Made by a program: the position numbers and the translations under genes
Notes under the pieces: model-generated
Told to the model about the DNA's origin: nothing
The model's database searches: none
The model's input: only the letters and a program-made list of their open reading frames with translations
Shown here: positions 1-9,595 of the stretch, in pieces
How positions within the stretch are numbered: the first letter of the stretch is position 1
How the letters are laid out: each line of letters starts with the position of its first letter
NCBI GenBank assembly: GCA_004154925.1
Contig: QJNS01000753.1
Coordinates: forward strand, 1-64,000
DNA from: Monosporascus cannonballus
Taxonomy: Eukaryota; Ascomycota; Sordariomycetes; Xylariales
Length of the DNA: 64,000 bases
Reading direction: 5' to 3'

Positions 1-709
1 TTTTTTTTTTTTTTTTGGGTTAACCCCCCCCCCCCCCCCAACGACCACGCAGGGGTTGTTCTCCAGAAGACCGGCTGGCTGGCTTGTCAACATAAATGGG
101 TGAGGCGATGCGCCACAGATCTCGAGGGAAGACTGACTGAGTCCAAGGCGCGACCAAGTAATTAGGCCGCGTTATCGCTGTCTAAGGAAGGTAGCTGCTA
201 CTCGTCTATCCACTTTGATTTCCTGTCGGGGACGCCTGACTGACTGACAGAAGAAATCTATATTCTCCGGGTCCGCAATTCGTAGTTCAGCGGACGTGAG
301 GAAACACCCGAGATCGTAGGACACACGAGGACACTAAACTCTGAGCTGGTATGGTGTCTGACAGGGGTATATGTAGATACTGGCAGCTCCCAGAGTCTCG
401 GAAGGAAGAGAACTAAAGGAGAGCGCATCCCCGGGGAAACGACGACACCAACCCCTATCGGGAGATGGGTAAGACGAATCACTACACAGAGGAATATAGG
501 TCTAAACACGTAGATCTCCCCTCATACCCATCAAACTAGAAAAAAGCGTGATCGTCATACACCAAAGAGTAGACAGACAAAGAGAGATATCGGCAACGGG
601 AGCAGCCCATCCCCGGGCCCGCACATGACCCCAACTCCGACACTCCATCCAGCCGCCGGATCCATGATTCCGTCGCGTCGTCATCGTTCCGTGAAAATAA
701 TCATACGCC
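1..709. other. Scaffold edge and 3' flank of the condensin gene; no gene seen
   Basis: The first ~40 bases are a poly-T run, a short GGGTTAACC and a poly-C run, which looks like a scaffold-end artefact and not a telomere, because no TTAGGG/CCCTAA repeats are present. The rest is unique sequence downstream of the minus-strand condensin gene. The short open frames here have no recognisable domain and no upstream gene signals. Confidence 0.6.
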
Positions 710-3700
710 TCACGCGTCCCCGTCGTCGCTCAGGAGCTCGTCGACGAGCGATTGTTGCTGCATGACCGTATCCCCATCCCCATCCCCTTCGCCGTTCTCG
801 GGCTCCTCCTCCTCATCGATGCGCTCCGGCTGACGCGGCACGACGGTCGTGTCGCCCGTCACCGTCCTGTTATCGTCATCATCGTCGTCGTCGTCGTCGT
901 TGTTGTCTTCGTCATCGCCCCTCACCGACGACGGCGCGGCCGAGACGCTCCTGCTGACGCTGCGCCGCGACGTGGTCGACCCGGCCGCCGACATCTTGTC
1001 CGTCTGCTGGTTGCTGTCGAGGCTGTTGACTATCTTGCCGAGGCTGACGTGGATCTTGTACAGCGCGTTCCTGCTCGTCGCGTCCGAGAGCAGGTTCTCC
1101 TCGACGGCGACAGACACGTCCTCGTACAGCGCGCGGATCTTGTCCTCGGACGATGTGGGCGAGATGTACAGCTTACCGAGAAGCGGGGCTATGGTTTTCT
1201 TTTCCTCTTCTGTTGGGTTATGTATTAGCATGCGGACAAACCGAACAAACAAAGGAACGGGAGACGGTAGAGGGGAAAGTGAAGGCCTACTGCTGAAGTT
1301 ACTGGTCAGCTTCTCGAGGATATCGCTTGCAAAGTCGAGATGCACGTCGCAGTTGACATTCTTCTTCTCTGCCGGGTCCATGGCGACACCGGGGACATAG
1401 CACTTGCGCGGATCCGTCCAGTCAACGAGACAGGCGCCGATGGAGTTCAGCGTGGCCATCTCGTCGTTGACATCGACCTCGTCGTCGTCCTCGAGCCCCT
1501 CCCGCACGTTATAGAGCGCGTGCAGGGCGTCGAGGGCCACGCGGCGCATCAGGTCCTGGTTCTCGGCGCGGGAGAAGCAGAACACGGGTAGGAAATAGTT
1601 GAGAGCCTGGCGGACACCCTGGTTGCCGTTGGTTGCCGGGTCGAAGGAGGCTACGACGAGTGTCTTGAGCAGCTCGGCGGAGACCTCGGGGTCGGTAACG
1701 ATGCGGCCGAGCAGAAGCTTGGACACGGCGAGGGTGGCGGCGGCCTGGACCTCGGGCGGGTTCCTGGAGCTGTGGCTGGAGCGCAGGGCGCGCGTATAGA
1801 CCTTGAGGAGAGTTGGGTTCGACGACAGCAGCTGTGCGCCGTGCACGTTGAGGATGTCGGTCAGGATATGCAAAGCTGTGATCTGCAGGGCTGCGTGTCC
1901 CTTGCTGAAGAAGTGCATGAACAGGCCCAGGTTCTCCTCGGCGAGCGAGCGGTCGAGAAGCGAGCACAGGCCGAGACAGACGAGCCCGCGCTCCCGGACC
2001 GGCGCCTCGTGGCTGCGGACGGCCGGCACGACGAGGTTGTTGAGCATCGAGACCAAGTGGTCGTTTTGCTGCAGGCTGCCCTCGACGTGCGTGAGCATGC
2101 ACTGCACGATGTGCAGGCACTTCATGTTGACCATGATCTCCTTGATGGCTTTTTCGCGGGCCTCCTCCTCGCTCATGTTCGCCTCCTTGCCACGCTTGCC
2201 ATTATTGGGCGGCGTGCTGTCACCGCTCACTTCGGAACGAGCCGAGTGGAAGCTTTCGTTATCATCGGCATCACCTTCGGCCGGCTCGTCGACCAAGGTG
2301 TCATGCACGTCTGCCACAGCTTCGAGGACGATGCTACAGAATTCCTTCTCGCCAGCGGCATCCGGGGCGCAGATATCCCGGAGGGCCTCGACCGTAAGTT
2401 TAGTAATCTCATCCGGGAGTTCGGGATTGGAAAGACTCTGCCGAAGCAGGGAAAACATCTTACGTCGCCCGACCTCGTCAGAGTAGTCCAGGGTGAGAAT
2501 GATATGGAGTAGTTGCTCGACGATGAATTCCTGTTCAACAGTGTCCTCTTCTTCCTCATCGTCTTCCTGGCTGGCCTGGCTGTTAACCCTCTTGATGGCC
2601 TCAATCAGGACGTTCAGGTAGCGCTCAAGGAAGAAGGCCAGTTTGGTGACCTCCGGAAGCTTTTCTTCAACCAAGGATTCGTACTTCCGGTTGCCTTCGG
2701 TGCGGCAGAAATCATTGAAGCTCCGAGCCATAAAGACGGATTCGGCAGTCAGCGTCTCCCAGAAATTGTCGTCAAAGGCGACGGCCTCGCGGTAATCCGG
2801 CCGTCCCTCCCAGAAACCCTTCATAGCTTCCAAGGCCACCCCGTTTTCCACGCCGGAGTTGAGGACATCGATACGCTCAAGCAGTTCCAGGAGTCCATCG
2901 AAGCTGGGCGCTGCGTTTTCGGCTGGCTTCTCACCATCTACGGGCTGATCGACTCCGGCGCAGTCCTCAATCCATCGCTCGCGGAAAAGCCTGCCGGCAG
3001 CTTTCCGAACATTCTCGTCTCTGTCTCTGAGACCCCAGCGCAGGAGCTTCTCACGCATGGATAGCGACAAGTGGCGGAAGTCACCCAAGGCAGGGAGAAG
3101 CTTGGAGTAGACAGCACGGCGCGTACCTGCGTCCTGGTCTCTAGCTCTCTCGAGGAGGTAGGGGAGAGTGTTAGGCAGGATGGGCAAGTTCACAAGGAGC
3201 GACCTCCTCACGTCGGCGCTGGGGTCATTCTGTAGGACCTCGAGGAGTTTCTCGAGCAGTCCCGTCTCGGCATTATCATCGCTGTCGTCCGAGTTGACCA
3301 TGCCCTCGACCTGATTACCGGCCAATCGGCCGAGGCCCAAAACAGCCTGTGCCCGAACCATTGCCTCCTTGTCGCGTATCCTCTTGAGAAGGCCGAGTCG
3401 CAGCTTCTGAAAGAGATCATCGTCGATGGCGTCGAGCGAGTTGATGATATGAGATATCAACTGGGTAGACCTGAATCGGACGAACTTGTCCTTGGCAGTG
3501 AGCAGGGGGAGGATGGTCTCCATGACTTGAGTGGTAAGACGAGTGCTAGGTGTCTCTGGCATGGTACTGGCATCGACGTCATTCTCACCAAGCAGCTCGT
3601 TGTCTTTGTCGTTGGCATATCGCAGAAACAGCCCGACGAAGCGGATAACCTTGTCACCGGCGCCTTCGCTCTTTTTGACAGGCATGGCTCTCAGGACACA

Positions 3701-3991
3701 GCGGGTGAATTCATTGTTGAAGTCATCCTCGCCGAAGTCGGTCTTGGACAGCGACGATGGGGACTTGTTGGGGCGCGTAGGCTCATAACAGCAGGTCTCA
3801 TGGATCTTGCGGAGGGTGACGACAAGCTTTCGATGGGTGGCGGTCGTCTTCTGAGCGTCGCGGAATATGGCGCATATCTGGGATCGTAGGGCACTGTCTG
3901 GCGCCTCTTCGGGAATATCAACGTTGGAAGATGCTTTATGCGAGGCGGTAGCTGCCGCGCGAGTTGATCGTGAGGATACTCTGGCTGGCAT
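710..3991 (-). CDS. YCG1: Condensin complex subunit 3 (CAP-G/Ycg1/Cnd3)
   Basis: This is the HEAT-repeat non-SMC subunit of condensin, which binds DNA with the Brn1 kleisin and compacts mitotic chromosomes in the nucleus. The N-terminal half shows alpha-helical HEAT repeats with the CAP-G hallmarks RFVGLFLRYAND (about residue 120) and KFVRFRSTQLISHIINSL. The C-terminal Cnd3 region contains KCLHIVQCMLTHVEGSL. The tail is acidic, with an Asp run and a final DELLSDDGDA. The ATG at 3989-3991 gives a Ser/Ala-rich N-terminus. A GTAGGC...GCTAATAC...CCAACAG segment at 1210-1290 (81 nt) is very probably an intron that happens to be in frame and stop-free. Removing it gives about 1066 residues and joins NFSK to EEKKTIAPLLGKLYI. 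It is divergent from NOP4. The family assignment is firm; the intron is inferred. Confidence 0.95.
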   Translation of the reverse strand: MPARVSSRSTRAAATASHKASSNVDIPEEAPDSALRSQICAIFRDAQKTTATHRKLVVTLRKIHETCCYEPTRPNKSPSSLSKTDFGEDDFNNEFTRCVLRAMPVKKSEGAGDKVIRFVGLFLRYANDKDNELLGENDVDASTMPETPSTRLTTQVMETILPLLTAKDKFVRFRSTQLISHIINSLDAIDDDLFQKLRLGLLKRIRDKEAMVRAQAVLGLGRLAGNQVEGMVNSDDSDDNAETGLLEKLLEVLQNDPSADVRRSLLVNLPILPNTLPYLLERARDQDAGTRRAVYSKLLPALGDFRHLSLSMREKLLRWGLRDRDENVRKAAGRLFRERWIEDCAGVDQPVDGEKPAENAAPSFDGLLELLERIDVLNSGVENGVALEAMKGFWEGRPDYREAVAFDDNFWETLTAESVFMARSFNDFCRTEGNRKYESLVEEKLPEVTKLAFFLERYLNVLIEAIKRVNSQASQEDDEEEEDTVEQEFIVEQLLHIILTLDYSDEVGRRKMFSLLRQSLSNPELPDEITKLTVEALRDICAPDAAGEKEFCSIVLEAVADVHDTLVDEPAEGDADDNESFHSARSEVSGDSTPPNNGKRGKEANMSEEEAREKAIKEIMVNMKCLHIVQCMLTHVEGSLQQNDHLVSMLNNLVVPAVRSHEAPVRERGLVCLGLCSLLDRSLAEENLGLFMHFFSKGHAALQITALHILTDILNVHGAQLLSSNPTLLKVYTRALRSSHSSRNPPEVQAAATLAVSKLLLGRIVTDPEVSAELLKTLVVASFDPATNGNQGVRQALNYFLPVFCFSRAENQDLMRRVALDALHALYNVREGLEDDDEVDVNDEMATLNSIGACLVDWTDPRKCYVPGVAMDPAEKKNVNCDVHLDFASDILEKLTSNFSSRPSLSPLPSPVPLFVRFVRMLIHNPTEEEKKTIAPLLGKLYISPTSSEDKIRALYEDVSVAVEENLLSDATSRNALYKIHVSLGKIVNSLDSNQQTDKMSAAGSTTSRRSVSRSVSAAPSSVRGDDEDNNDDDDDDDDDNRTVTGDTTVVPRQPERIDEEEEPENGEGDGDGDTVMQQQSLVDELLSDDGDA
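1210..1290 (-). other. Probable in-frame intron inside YCG1
   Basis: On the minus strand this segment starts GTAGGC, has a GCTAATAC branch-like site and ends CCAACAG. It is 81 nt long with no stop codon. The encoded stretch is Ser/Pro-rich and breaks an otherwise helical, charged region; splicing it out restores a continuous KEEKK helix. This is inference from splice signals and protein plausibility. Confidence 0.75.
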
Positions 3992-4810
3992 CGTGTCTTG
4001 AAGCTGTCTGTGTATGACTAAAACACGGACTTAACAGCATCCATACAGAAACCAACTACTGATCTGTATCTGCTTTTGGTATTAATAGTATGGAGGAAAT
4101 GCTACGACCGATGAGGGCGCATCGACGCCGGGTGATTTCGAAAAGGACAATTGTTGGATCTCAAGTAAACAATGGTGACGGGTGAATCTGGTGGAATGAT
4201 AGACTCTAGCGACGCAGTGTCATATTCCCAAAAGGGAGAAGGCAGATGGAGCCGGGCTCGAAGTCGACGACAACCTATTCAACGTTAGGTTGTCTTAGAT
4301 TGTGGGCTGAGTATCCAGAATCGACAATGACGCGCATCGCATTATTTCGTGGACGGGATGTTTTGTGTAGTTTCGGGATCGCGCCGCCCATTTCGTTGAT
4401 AAGCTGAATACTAAGGTAAGGGTACCTAATCTCTAGCGATTGAGGGTCCACGTTAGAGGGGCTTATCGGGGCATTTCCCCCGCAAAGCAGCTCTGCGGAC
4501 ACAGCTGCTGGGGCAACCACTAGTGCCGTAAGCCACGTCCACTAGGGGGGCCAAGCACACAGATATGCGGCTTATATGGTGGGGATGCCTAGACCCCCCT
4601 TATCGGCTTCTTATCAGTGCTGTAGTTCCACTTTGTTTTTTCCTCATTCCTGCAGTCAATGTTCAATCAAAAGTTGGGTCGGTTCTTGAAGAAGCAGATC
4701 TAACCGTTTGATACTTTTCATCCTTGACAAGTCAAAGACACCGGGGCTCAGCAGCACGACTCTACCCTCATCAAACCTCCAGGCTAATAAGTATCAAAAG
4801 GTTTGTCACA
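3992..4810. promoter_or_regulatory. Divergent intergenic region, YCG1 / NOP4
   Basis: About 0.8 kb separates the start codons of two oppositely transcribed nuclear housekeeping genes, so both promoters must lie here. No further gene is supported. An in-frame ATG-less extension of NOP4 exists upstream of 4811 but has no conserved character. Confidence 0.5.
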
Positions 4811-7096
4811 ATGGGAAGCAAGAGGCGCAGGACACAGCCCGCAGAACCGACTGTTCCTTCAGAGGCGCAGACGCAGGACGGCGAACCTGGTACCGATCAT
4901 GAACATGGACATGATCAAGGTCAGGATCACGGACACCCGGCAAAGAAAGCTCGGGTTGAAGCAAGCAGAACCCTATTCGTGCGATCATTACCGCCTACCG
5001 CGACGGCCGACAGTTTGACCGAATTCTTTTCGCAACATTTCCCTGTTAAGCATGCCACCGTAATTCTCGATCCTAAGACCAAGACGTCCAGAGGCTACGG
5101 ATTTGTCACATTCACTGATGCCGACGATGCGAAAGATGCCAAGGATAAGCTGCAGAAGGAAAAGTTTGACGGGCGCCCGCTGCTCCTCGAGATCGCTGAG
5201 CACCGTCACCGTCAAGGTGCTGCAGTCGTAGAAGCTGTCGCAAAGAAGCAGGAGAGACAGGCCGCCCTTGCCGAGGCTCGAAAGGCGCCTAAGCTGATCG
5301 TACGGAACCTACCTTGGAGCATCAAAACCTCGGACCAGCTGGCGGCCCTATTTCGAAGTTATGGCAAGGTCAAGTTTGCCGACCTCCCACAGTCGAAGGG
5401 CAAGCTGGCTGGCTTTGGCTTCGTCACCATCCGTGGACGCAAGAATGCCCAGAATGCCATGGATTCTGTCAATGGCAAGGTAGTCGACGGAAGAACCTTG
5501 GCTGTCGACTGGGCCGTCGACAAGAAGCAGTGGGACCAGCTGCAACAGAAGGATACCAAAGCCGCGGAGACGAGCCAGACTTCACAAGGGAAGGAGGATG
5601 ACACCTCGAGCGAAGAAGATGATGATCAAGGAGAAAAGGAAAAGGATGATGAAGATGACATGGACGACGACTTGAAGAACTTCATGGAGAACCATATGCA
5701 TAACATGGAAGACGAGGATAGCAATGCCGAAGATGATACGGACGGGGAGTCCGACGGAGCGCAAGAGGCGGGACAAAATGGCGCTCCCTCCGCTCCCGCG
5801 AAACCGCTTAATACCGACAACAGCAGTACGCTCTTCATCCGCAATCTACCCTTCACGACCACCGACGAGCAGCTCAAGAGTCATTTCGAACAGTTCGGCC
5901 GTATCCGTTATGCCCGTGTGGTGATCGACCGTGCCACTGATCGGCCAACTGGCACGGGATTCGTCTGCTTTGCCACCGAGTCTGATTCGAAGGCCTGCCT
6001 GAAAGGAGCTCCGCGCCCACGGCAGCTGCCAGTCTCGACGAAGAAGCCGTCCATACTGCAGGATGAGATGGCGGATCCGGAGGGGAAGTATACCATCGAA
6101 GGGCGTATCCTCCAGGTCTCGCAAGCCGTCAGCAAGGACGAGGCAACACGGCTTGCCGAGACAGGAGCCGCTGCACGTGAGGGCAGGGACAAGGACAAGC
6201 GCCGGCTTTACCTCCTCTCGGAGGGCACCGTCACCCAGAACTCTCCGTTGTATAACATGCTGTCGCCTGCCGAGGTCAAGACCCGCGAGGACAGCGCCGC
6301 GCAGCGGAAGAAGCTCATCCAGACCAACCCGAGCCTCCACCTGAGTCTTACGAGGCTCGCAGTGCGCAACATACCGCGCGACGTGGACTCCAAGGCCCTC
6401 AAGCAGTTAGCGCGACAGGCCATCGTCGAGTTCGCCAAAGACGCGAAGGAGGGCCGTCGCCAGCCGCTGAGCCAGGAGGAGAAGACGCGGGGCGGCGAGG
6501 AGGACCGGGAGGCCGAGCGCAGGCGCAAGGAGAAGGGGAAGGGCGTGGTGAAGCAGGCGAAGGTCGTGTTCGAGAACAGGCAGGGCAGCAAGGTGCCCGA
6601 GGGCGACGCCGCCGGCCGGAGCCGCGGGTACGGCTTCATCGAGTACACGTCACACCGGTGGGCGCTCATGGGGCTGCGGTGGCTCAACGGCCACGCGCTG
6701 AAGAGCGCGAGCAGCGGCAAGACGCAGAGGTTGATCGTCGAGTTCGCCATCGAGAACGCGCAGGTCGTGAACAGGCGCAGGGAGCAGCAGGAGAAGGCCA
6801 GGACCAGGAAGCAGGAGCAAGATGAGGAGGAGGAGCAGGCGTCAGATGAAGAAGAAGGGGAAGGGACGGGGAACCGGAAGGGAAAGGGGAAGAGCCTGCT
6901 GAAGGGTAAGGACTTCGCGGTGTCCAAGGGGAAGAGGCAGACGAGGAAGGGGAATCGGAGGGGTGATGCGGAGGACAAGAGTGAGGGCAATAATGGCGAA
7001 AGCGAAGGCGGTTCCGCCCAGGGTTCCCTGAAGCAGAAGATCATTGCCAGGAAGCGGATGGTGCGGAAGAAGAAGGTCCAGGCCAGGCGTTCGTAA
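4811..7096 (+). CDS. NOP4: Nucleolar RNA-binding protein Nop4 (RBM28-like), four RRMs
   Basis: This nucleolar protein is required for 60S ribosomal subunit assembly and 27S pre-rRNA processing. It has four RRMs: RRM1 with RNP2 LFVRSL and RNP1 RGYGFVTF, RRM2 with LIVRNLPW and AGFGFVTI, RRM3 with LFIRNLPF and GTGFVCF, and a C-terminal RRM4 with LAVRNIP and RGYGFIEY. A long Asp/Glu-rich linker separates RRM2 from RRM3, and the C-terminus is Lys/Arg-rich (RKRMVRKKK), as in Nop4/RBM28. About 761 residues are encoded from the ATG at 4811 (MGSKRRR). The reading frame stays open 29 codons upstream, but that stretch does not look conserved, so 4811 is preferred. It is a single exon, divergent from YCG1 and convergent with the next gene. 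Confidence 0.94.
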   Translation: MGSKRRRTQPAEPTVPSEAQTQDGEPGTDHEHGHDQGQDHGHPAKKARVEASRTLFVRSLPPTATADSLTEFFSQHFPVKHATVILDPKTKTSRGYGFVTFTDADDAKDAKDKLQKEKFDGRPLLLEIAEHRHRQGAAVVEAVAKKQERQAALAEARKAPKLIVRNLPWSIKTSDQLAALFRSYGKVKFADLPQSKGKLAGFGFVTIRGRKNAQNAMDSVNGKVVDGRTLAVDWAVDKKQWDQLQQKDTKAAETSQTSQGKEDDTSSEEDDDQGEKEKDDEDDMDDDLKNFMENHMHNMEDEDSNAEDDTDGESDGAQEAGQNGAPSAPAKPLNTDNSSTLFIRNLPFTTTDEQLKSHFEQFGRIRYARVVIDRATDRPTGTGFVCFATESDSKACLKGAPRPRQLPVSTKKPSILQDEMADPEGKYTIEGRILQVSQAVSKDEATRLAETGAAAREGRDKDKRRLYLLSEGTVTQNSPLYNMLSPAEVKTREDSAAQRKKLIQTNPSLHLSLTRLAVRNIPRDVDSKALKQLARQAIVEFAKDAKEGRRQPLSQEEKTRGGEEDREAERRRKEKGKGVVKQAKVVFENRQGSKVPEGDAAGRSRGYGFIEYTSHRWALMGLRWLNGHALKSASSGKTQRLIVEFAIENAQVVNRRREQQEKARTRKQEQDEEEEQASDEEEGEGTGNRKGKGKSLLKGKDFAVSKGKRQTRKGNRRGDAEDKSEGNNGESEGGSAQGSLKQKIIARKRMVRKKKVQARRS

Positions 7097-7432
7097 TGGG
7101 AGACGAGCACATCAAGGCTAGAAGAGATAGTATTGCTTGGAGGTTTGCCCACTTAGCGCCTACTGGTAGTAGTTAGGTCAATGAATCCCTAGGTTAAGAA
7201 GCTGTCTGTGATTAGCTGGCGCTTCAACAGGAGGACTGCTCAGGCGAGCTAAGACTCCGAACGAGGTGGGCGTGGAGAGGATACGATGGATATCGATACC
7301 AAGTTCAATCTGAGTGGAGTATCTGCTACCTACTTCAAGTTGACATAACTTAGCTATTTAATAGCCCCCCCAAAAGACAATACACCACGGAGCCAACGGT
7401 TATTCAGGAGTGAGTCTCAAGGGCTGTGCGGT
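7097..7432. other. Convergent 3' intergenic region; nothing recognised
   Basis: This is the 3' flank shared by NOP4 (plus) and the conserved hypothetical gene (minus). No gene or repeat was recognised. Confidence 0.5.
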
Positions 7433-8896
7433 TCAATGCCAAAACCAGCCACCCTTCTGCTGCCCGCTCTTCGCCGGCGGCGCCTTGGCCTCGGCGCCAT
7501 CATTGGAAGTCCTCTCGTCCTCTCTCTTGCCACCCATCCAGAAGTCGAGTCGTTGGACAGGACCGCCCCATCGCCCTTCGACGGATCCAGGAGCACCAGA
7601 CCATGTCCGCGTGCTCGTCGTCGACTTGCTGCGTGAAACGAGGTTGTCGTCGGCGTCGTAGCGCTCGGTCGTGGTGGTGACCTCGGTGCGCCCGCTCGCC
7701 TTGTCCTCGTGGCGGCGGACCGTCCGGATGGTCCTGCCGCCGTCGAGGTTCTCGGTCGTCTCGGTGGTCTCCGAGTTCATCGGTTGTTGTTGGTCTGCTG
7801 CCGCCGCTGTGGTCTTGTCCGCTGAGGCGATGACGGCTTTCGGCTGCTGGTATCCTCCGAGGACCGCGAATGCCGCGGCGGTAGAGTAAAGGTCCTCTTC
7901 CGTCTCAGGTTGTTGCGGCGGTGGTGCTGTGACGCCTTCGTCGGAGGGCGTTGCGGCGTTCCGCTTGGGGGATGCTTCTTCTTCGTCGCCCAACGCATAT
8001 GTCGGGCACTCGTTCGACGCCTTTCCGTTCCATCCCCAGCCCCAGACCTTATCCCAGCCTCCGAACCCGTCCTTCGACGGCTTAAACATCAGCTTGGACC
8101 CCGTGCCGTCGGCGCTATTCTCGGCCGCTTGGAGCCAGCGGCGGCGGGCCGCAAACCAAGGGTCGCGCGACAATCCCCATTCATGTCGCTCGGGTTCCGG
8201 GACGGCGAGACGCGGAAAGTACGAATGCCACAATCCCAGGAGACCCAGCTTGGTCGTCCAGTCGGCGACGTGCAGGCCCCTTTCGCCGGGGAGCCGGAAG
8301 AGACGCCAGCCCGAGAATTCTTCGAAGGCCCTGCCGAACAGGCGCCCATTCACGTCGGGCAGGGGGTATCCGGCACTTACGAATAGGAGGTCCTCGAATG
8401 CGTCTCGGAAGGTGAACTGTGGATCCGAAGACGGAGATGAGGACGAGGAAGAGGAGGACCACGGAGGAAATGTGAAGGAGAAATGGAAGTAGTGCGGGGT
8501 GTCCCGCGGTACGGGCTGTCGTAGGTGTTGCAGGTTGAGCGGGGAGTAGGGGGAGTGGACGGCCCAGTTGTAGACGCCGTCTAGGTCGGTGGCCGATTCT
8601 GAACTACCTCCGTCCTCGTGGTGATCTGAACTAGGGATGATACCGGAACCTCTAGGAGCCGTCGGCGACATATCCCGAGTTATAATTGGTGTTGCGGATG
8701 ATGAATCGTCCTGGCGGCGTAAGTGTAAGTCCAGCGTAGTTGGGAGGGTCCAGAGGAAGGAACTCCAGGTCTCGAAGCCGCGCTGGATGTTGTCGTCGAC
8801 GTGGTTCTTGAAGCGGATGAATGGGTTGCCACTTCGGCTCTCAGGGCCATTGCCACTGCCGCCATCATTACGGGGATCCCCAGCGGAGGTAGGCAT
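7433..8896 (-). CDS. Conserved fungal hypothetical protein
   Basis: I do not recognise a named family. The 487-residue protein starts at the ATG at 8894-8896. Residues ~25-60 form a compact region (FIRFKNHVDDNIQRGFETW) resembling the start of many uncharacterised ascomycete proteins. The middle is Trp/Phe-rich (FEEFSGWRLFRLPGERG; WDKVWGWGWNGK) and may be a folded domain. The C-terminal third is low complexity and charged, with a Thr/Arg-rich segment (RTIRTVRRHEDKASGRTEV) followed by TTTTERYDADDNLVSRSKST. No signal peptide or membrane helix is evident. High GC and third-position bias support real coding. Function unknown; no operon-like context. Confidence 0.75.
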   Translation of the reverse strand: MPTSAGDPRNDGGSGNGPESRSGNPFIRFKNHVDDNIQRGFETWSSFLWTLPTTLDLHLRRQDDSSSATPIITRDMSPTAPRGSGIIPSSDHHEDGGSSESATDLDGVYNWAVHSPYSPLNLQHLRQPVPRDTPHYFHFSFTFPPWSSSSSSSSPSSDPQFTFRDAFEDLLFVSAGYPLPDVNGRLFGRAFEEFSGWRLFRLPGERGLHVADWTTKLGLLGLWHSYFPRLAVPEPERHEWGLSRDPWFAARRRWLQAAENSADGTGSKLMFKPSKDGFGGWDKVWGWGWNGKASNECPTYALGDEEEASPKRNAATPSDEGVTAPPPQQPETEEDLYSTAAAFAVLGGYQQPKAVIASADKTTAAAADQQQPMNSETTETTENLDGGRTIRTVRRHEDKASGRTEVTTTTERYDADDNLVSRSKSTTSTRTWSGAPGSVEGRWGGPVQRLDFWMGGKREDERTSNDGAEAKAPPAKSGQQKGGWFWH

Positions 8897-9595
8897 CGTG
8901 GCTCATTCCTCTCCTAAGGCTAAGGATTTATTTGTCCTTCCTTCCGGTATACTATGTAAGTGGCCTGGGAAGAGAAAGGCTACTGGTAATGCGCGTACGG
9001 ATAAAAGTTGGTCAATCAGAACATTTAATCTCTCTATTTAGCTAGGTAAGAAGGATGACTTGAGCGAGTTATACACGTCGGAGGGGTCGTCAAGTTTAGA
9101 CTTCACGCGCAACCATAACTCAGTATATAGGTAGGTTTACTTAGAAGGCATGCATTCTTAGAGGATGCGGAGGGCCAAGCCCGAGCTCGATAGTTCGGTG
9201 AAGTTCTACAGTACCTTAGGTACCTGCTCAGTAGCGTACTACATACAGACCCCCGGTACTCGTCCAGGCCGCGCTAACTTAGGCTCTTTGACGTCAACTG
9301 GGGCGGCCCCCTCCCCCCCCGGCAGCACGCAAAAAAGTGCCCGCTGAAGATCGAGCCAGCAGGGTGTCCAGTCCACTTGTTGTTGAGCCTGCATGTGGCT
9401 CCACGCGCATGGGACGGACGAACAGCGGGCTCGATTCTTGTCGCGCGCCGTCTACAAGGGACACTTGGCACTACGTACGTTAGTAATTAAGAGAACACAT
9501 TGCGATGGACGCAAATCCTCCTTAAACACAGGATCAATTCATGGAATCGCAAACAACAAATACCCTCTCCGCGATAGACAGATGTGGTGGTGGAT
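8897..9595. promoter_or_regulatory. Divergent intergenic region before GPI7
   Basis: About 0.7 kb separates two divergent start codons. It contains a near-palindromic CCTTAGGTACC at about 9214-9224, one of the AGGTACCT-type motifs seen between several genes here, and a short poly-C run near 9310. No coding region is supported. Confidence 0.45.

Noticed and set aside
1..60. Possible telomere at the left edge
   Set aside because: Only homopolymers and a single GGGTTAACC; no repeated TTAGGG/CCCTAA units.
6208..7152. 314-codon minus-strand frame opposite NOP4
   Set aside because: Ser/Phe/Pro-rich shadow of the Lys/Glu/Arg-rich 3' end of NOP4; no domain.
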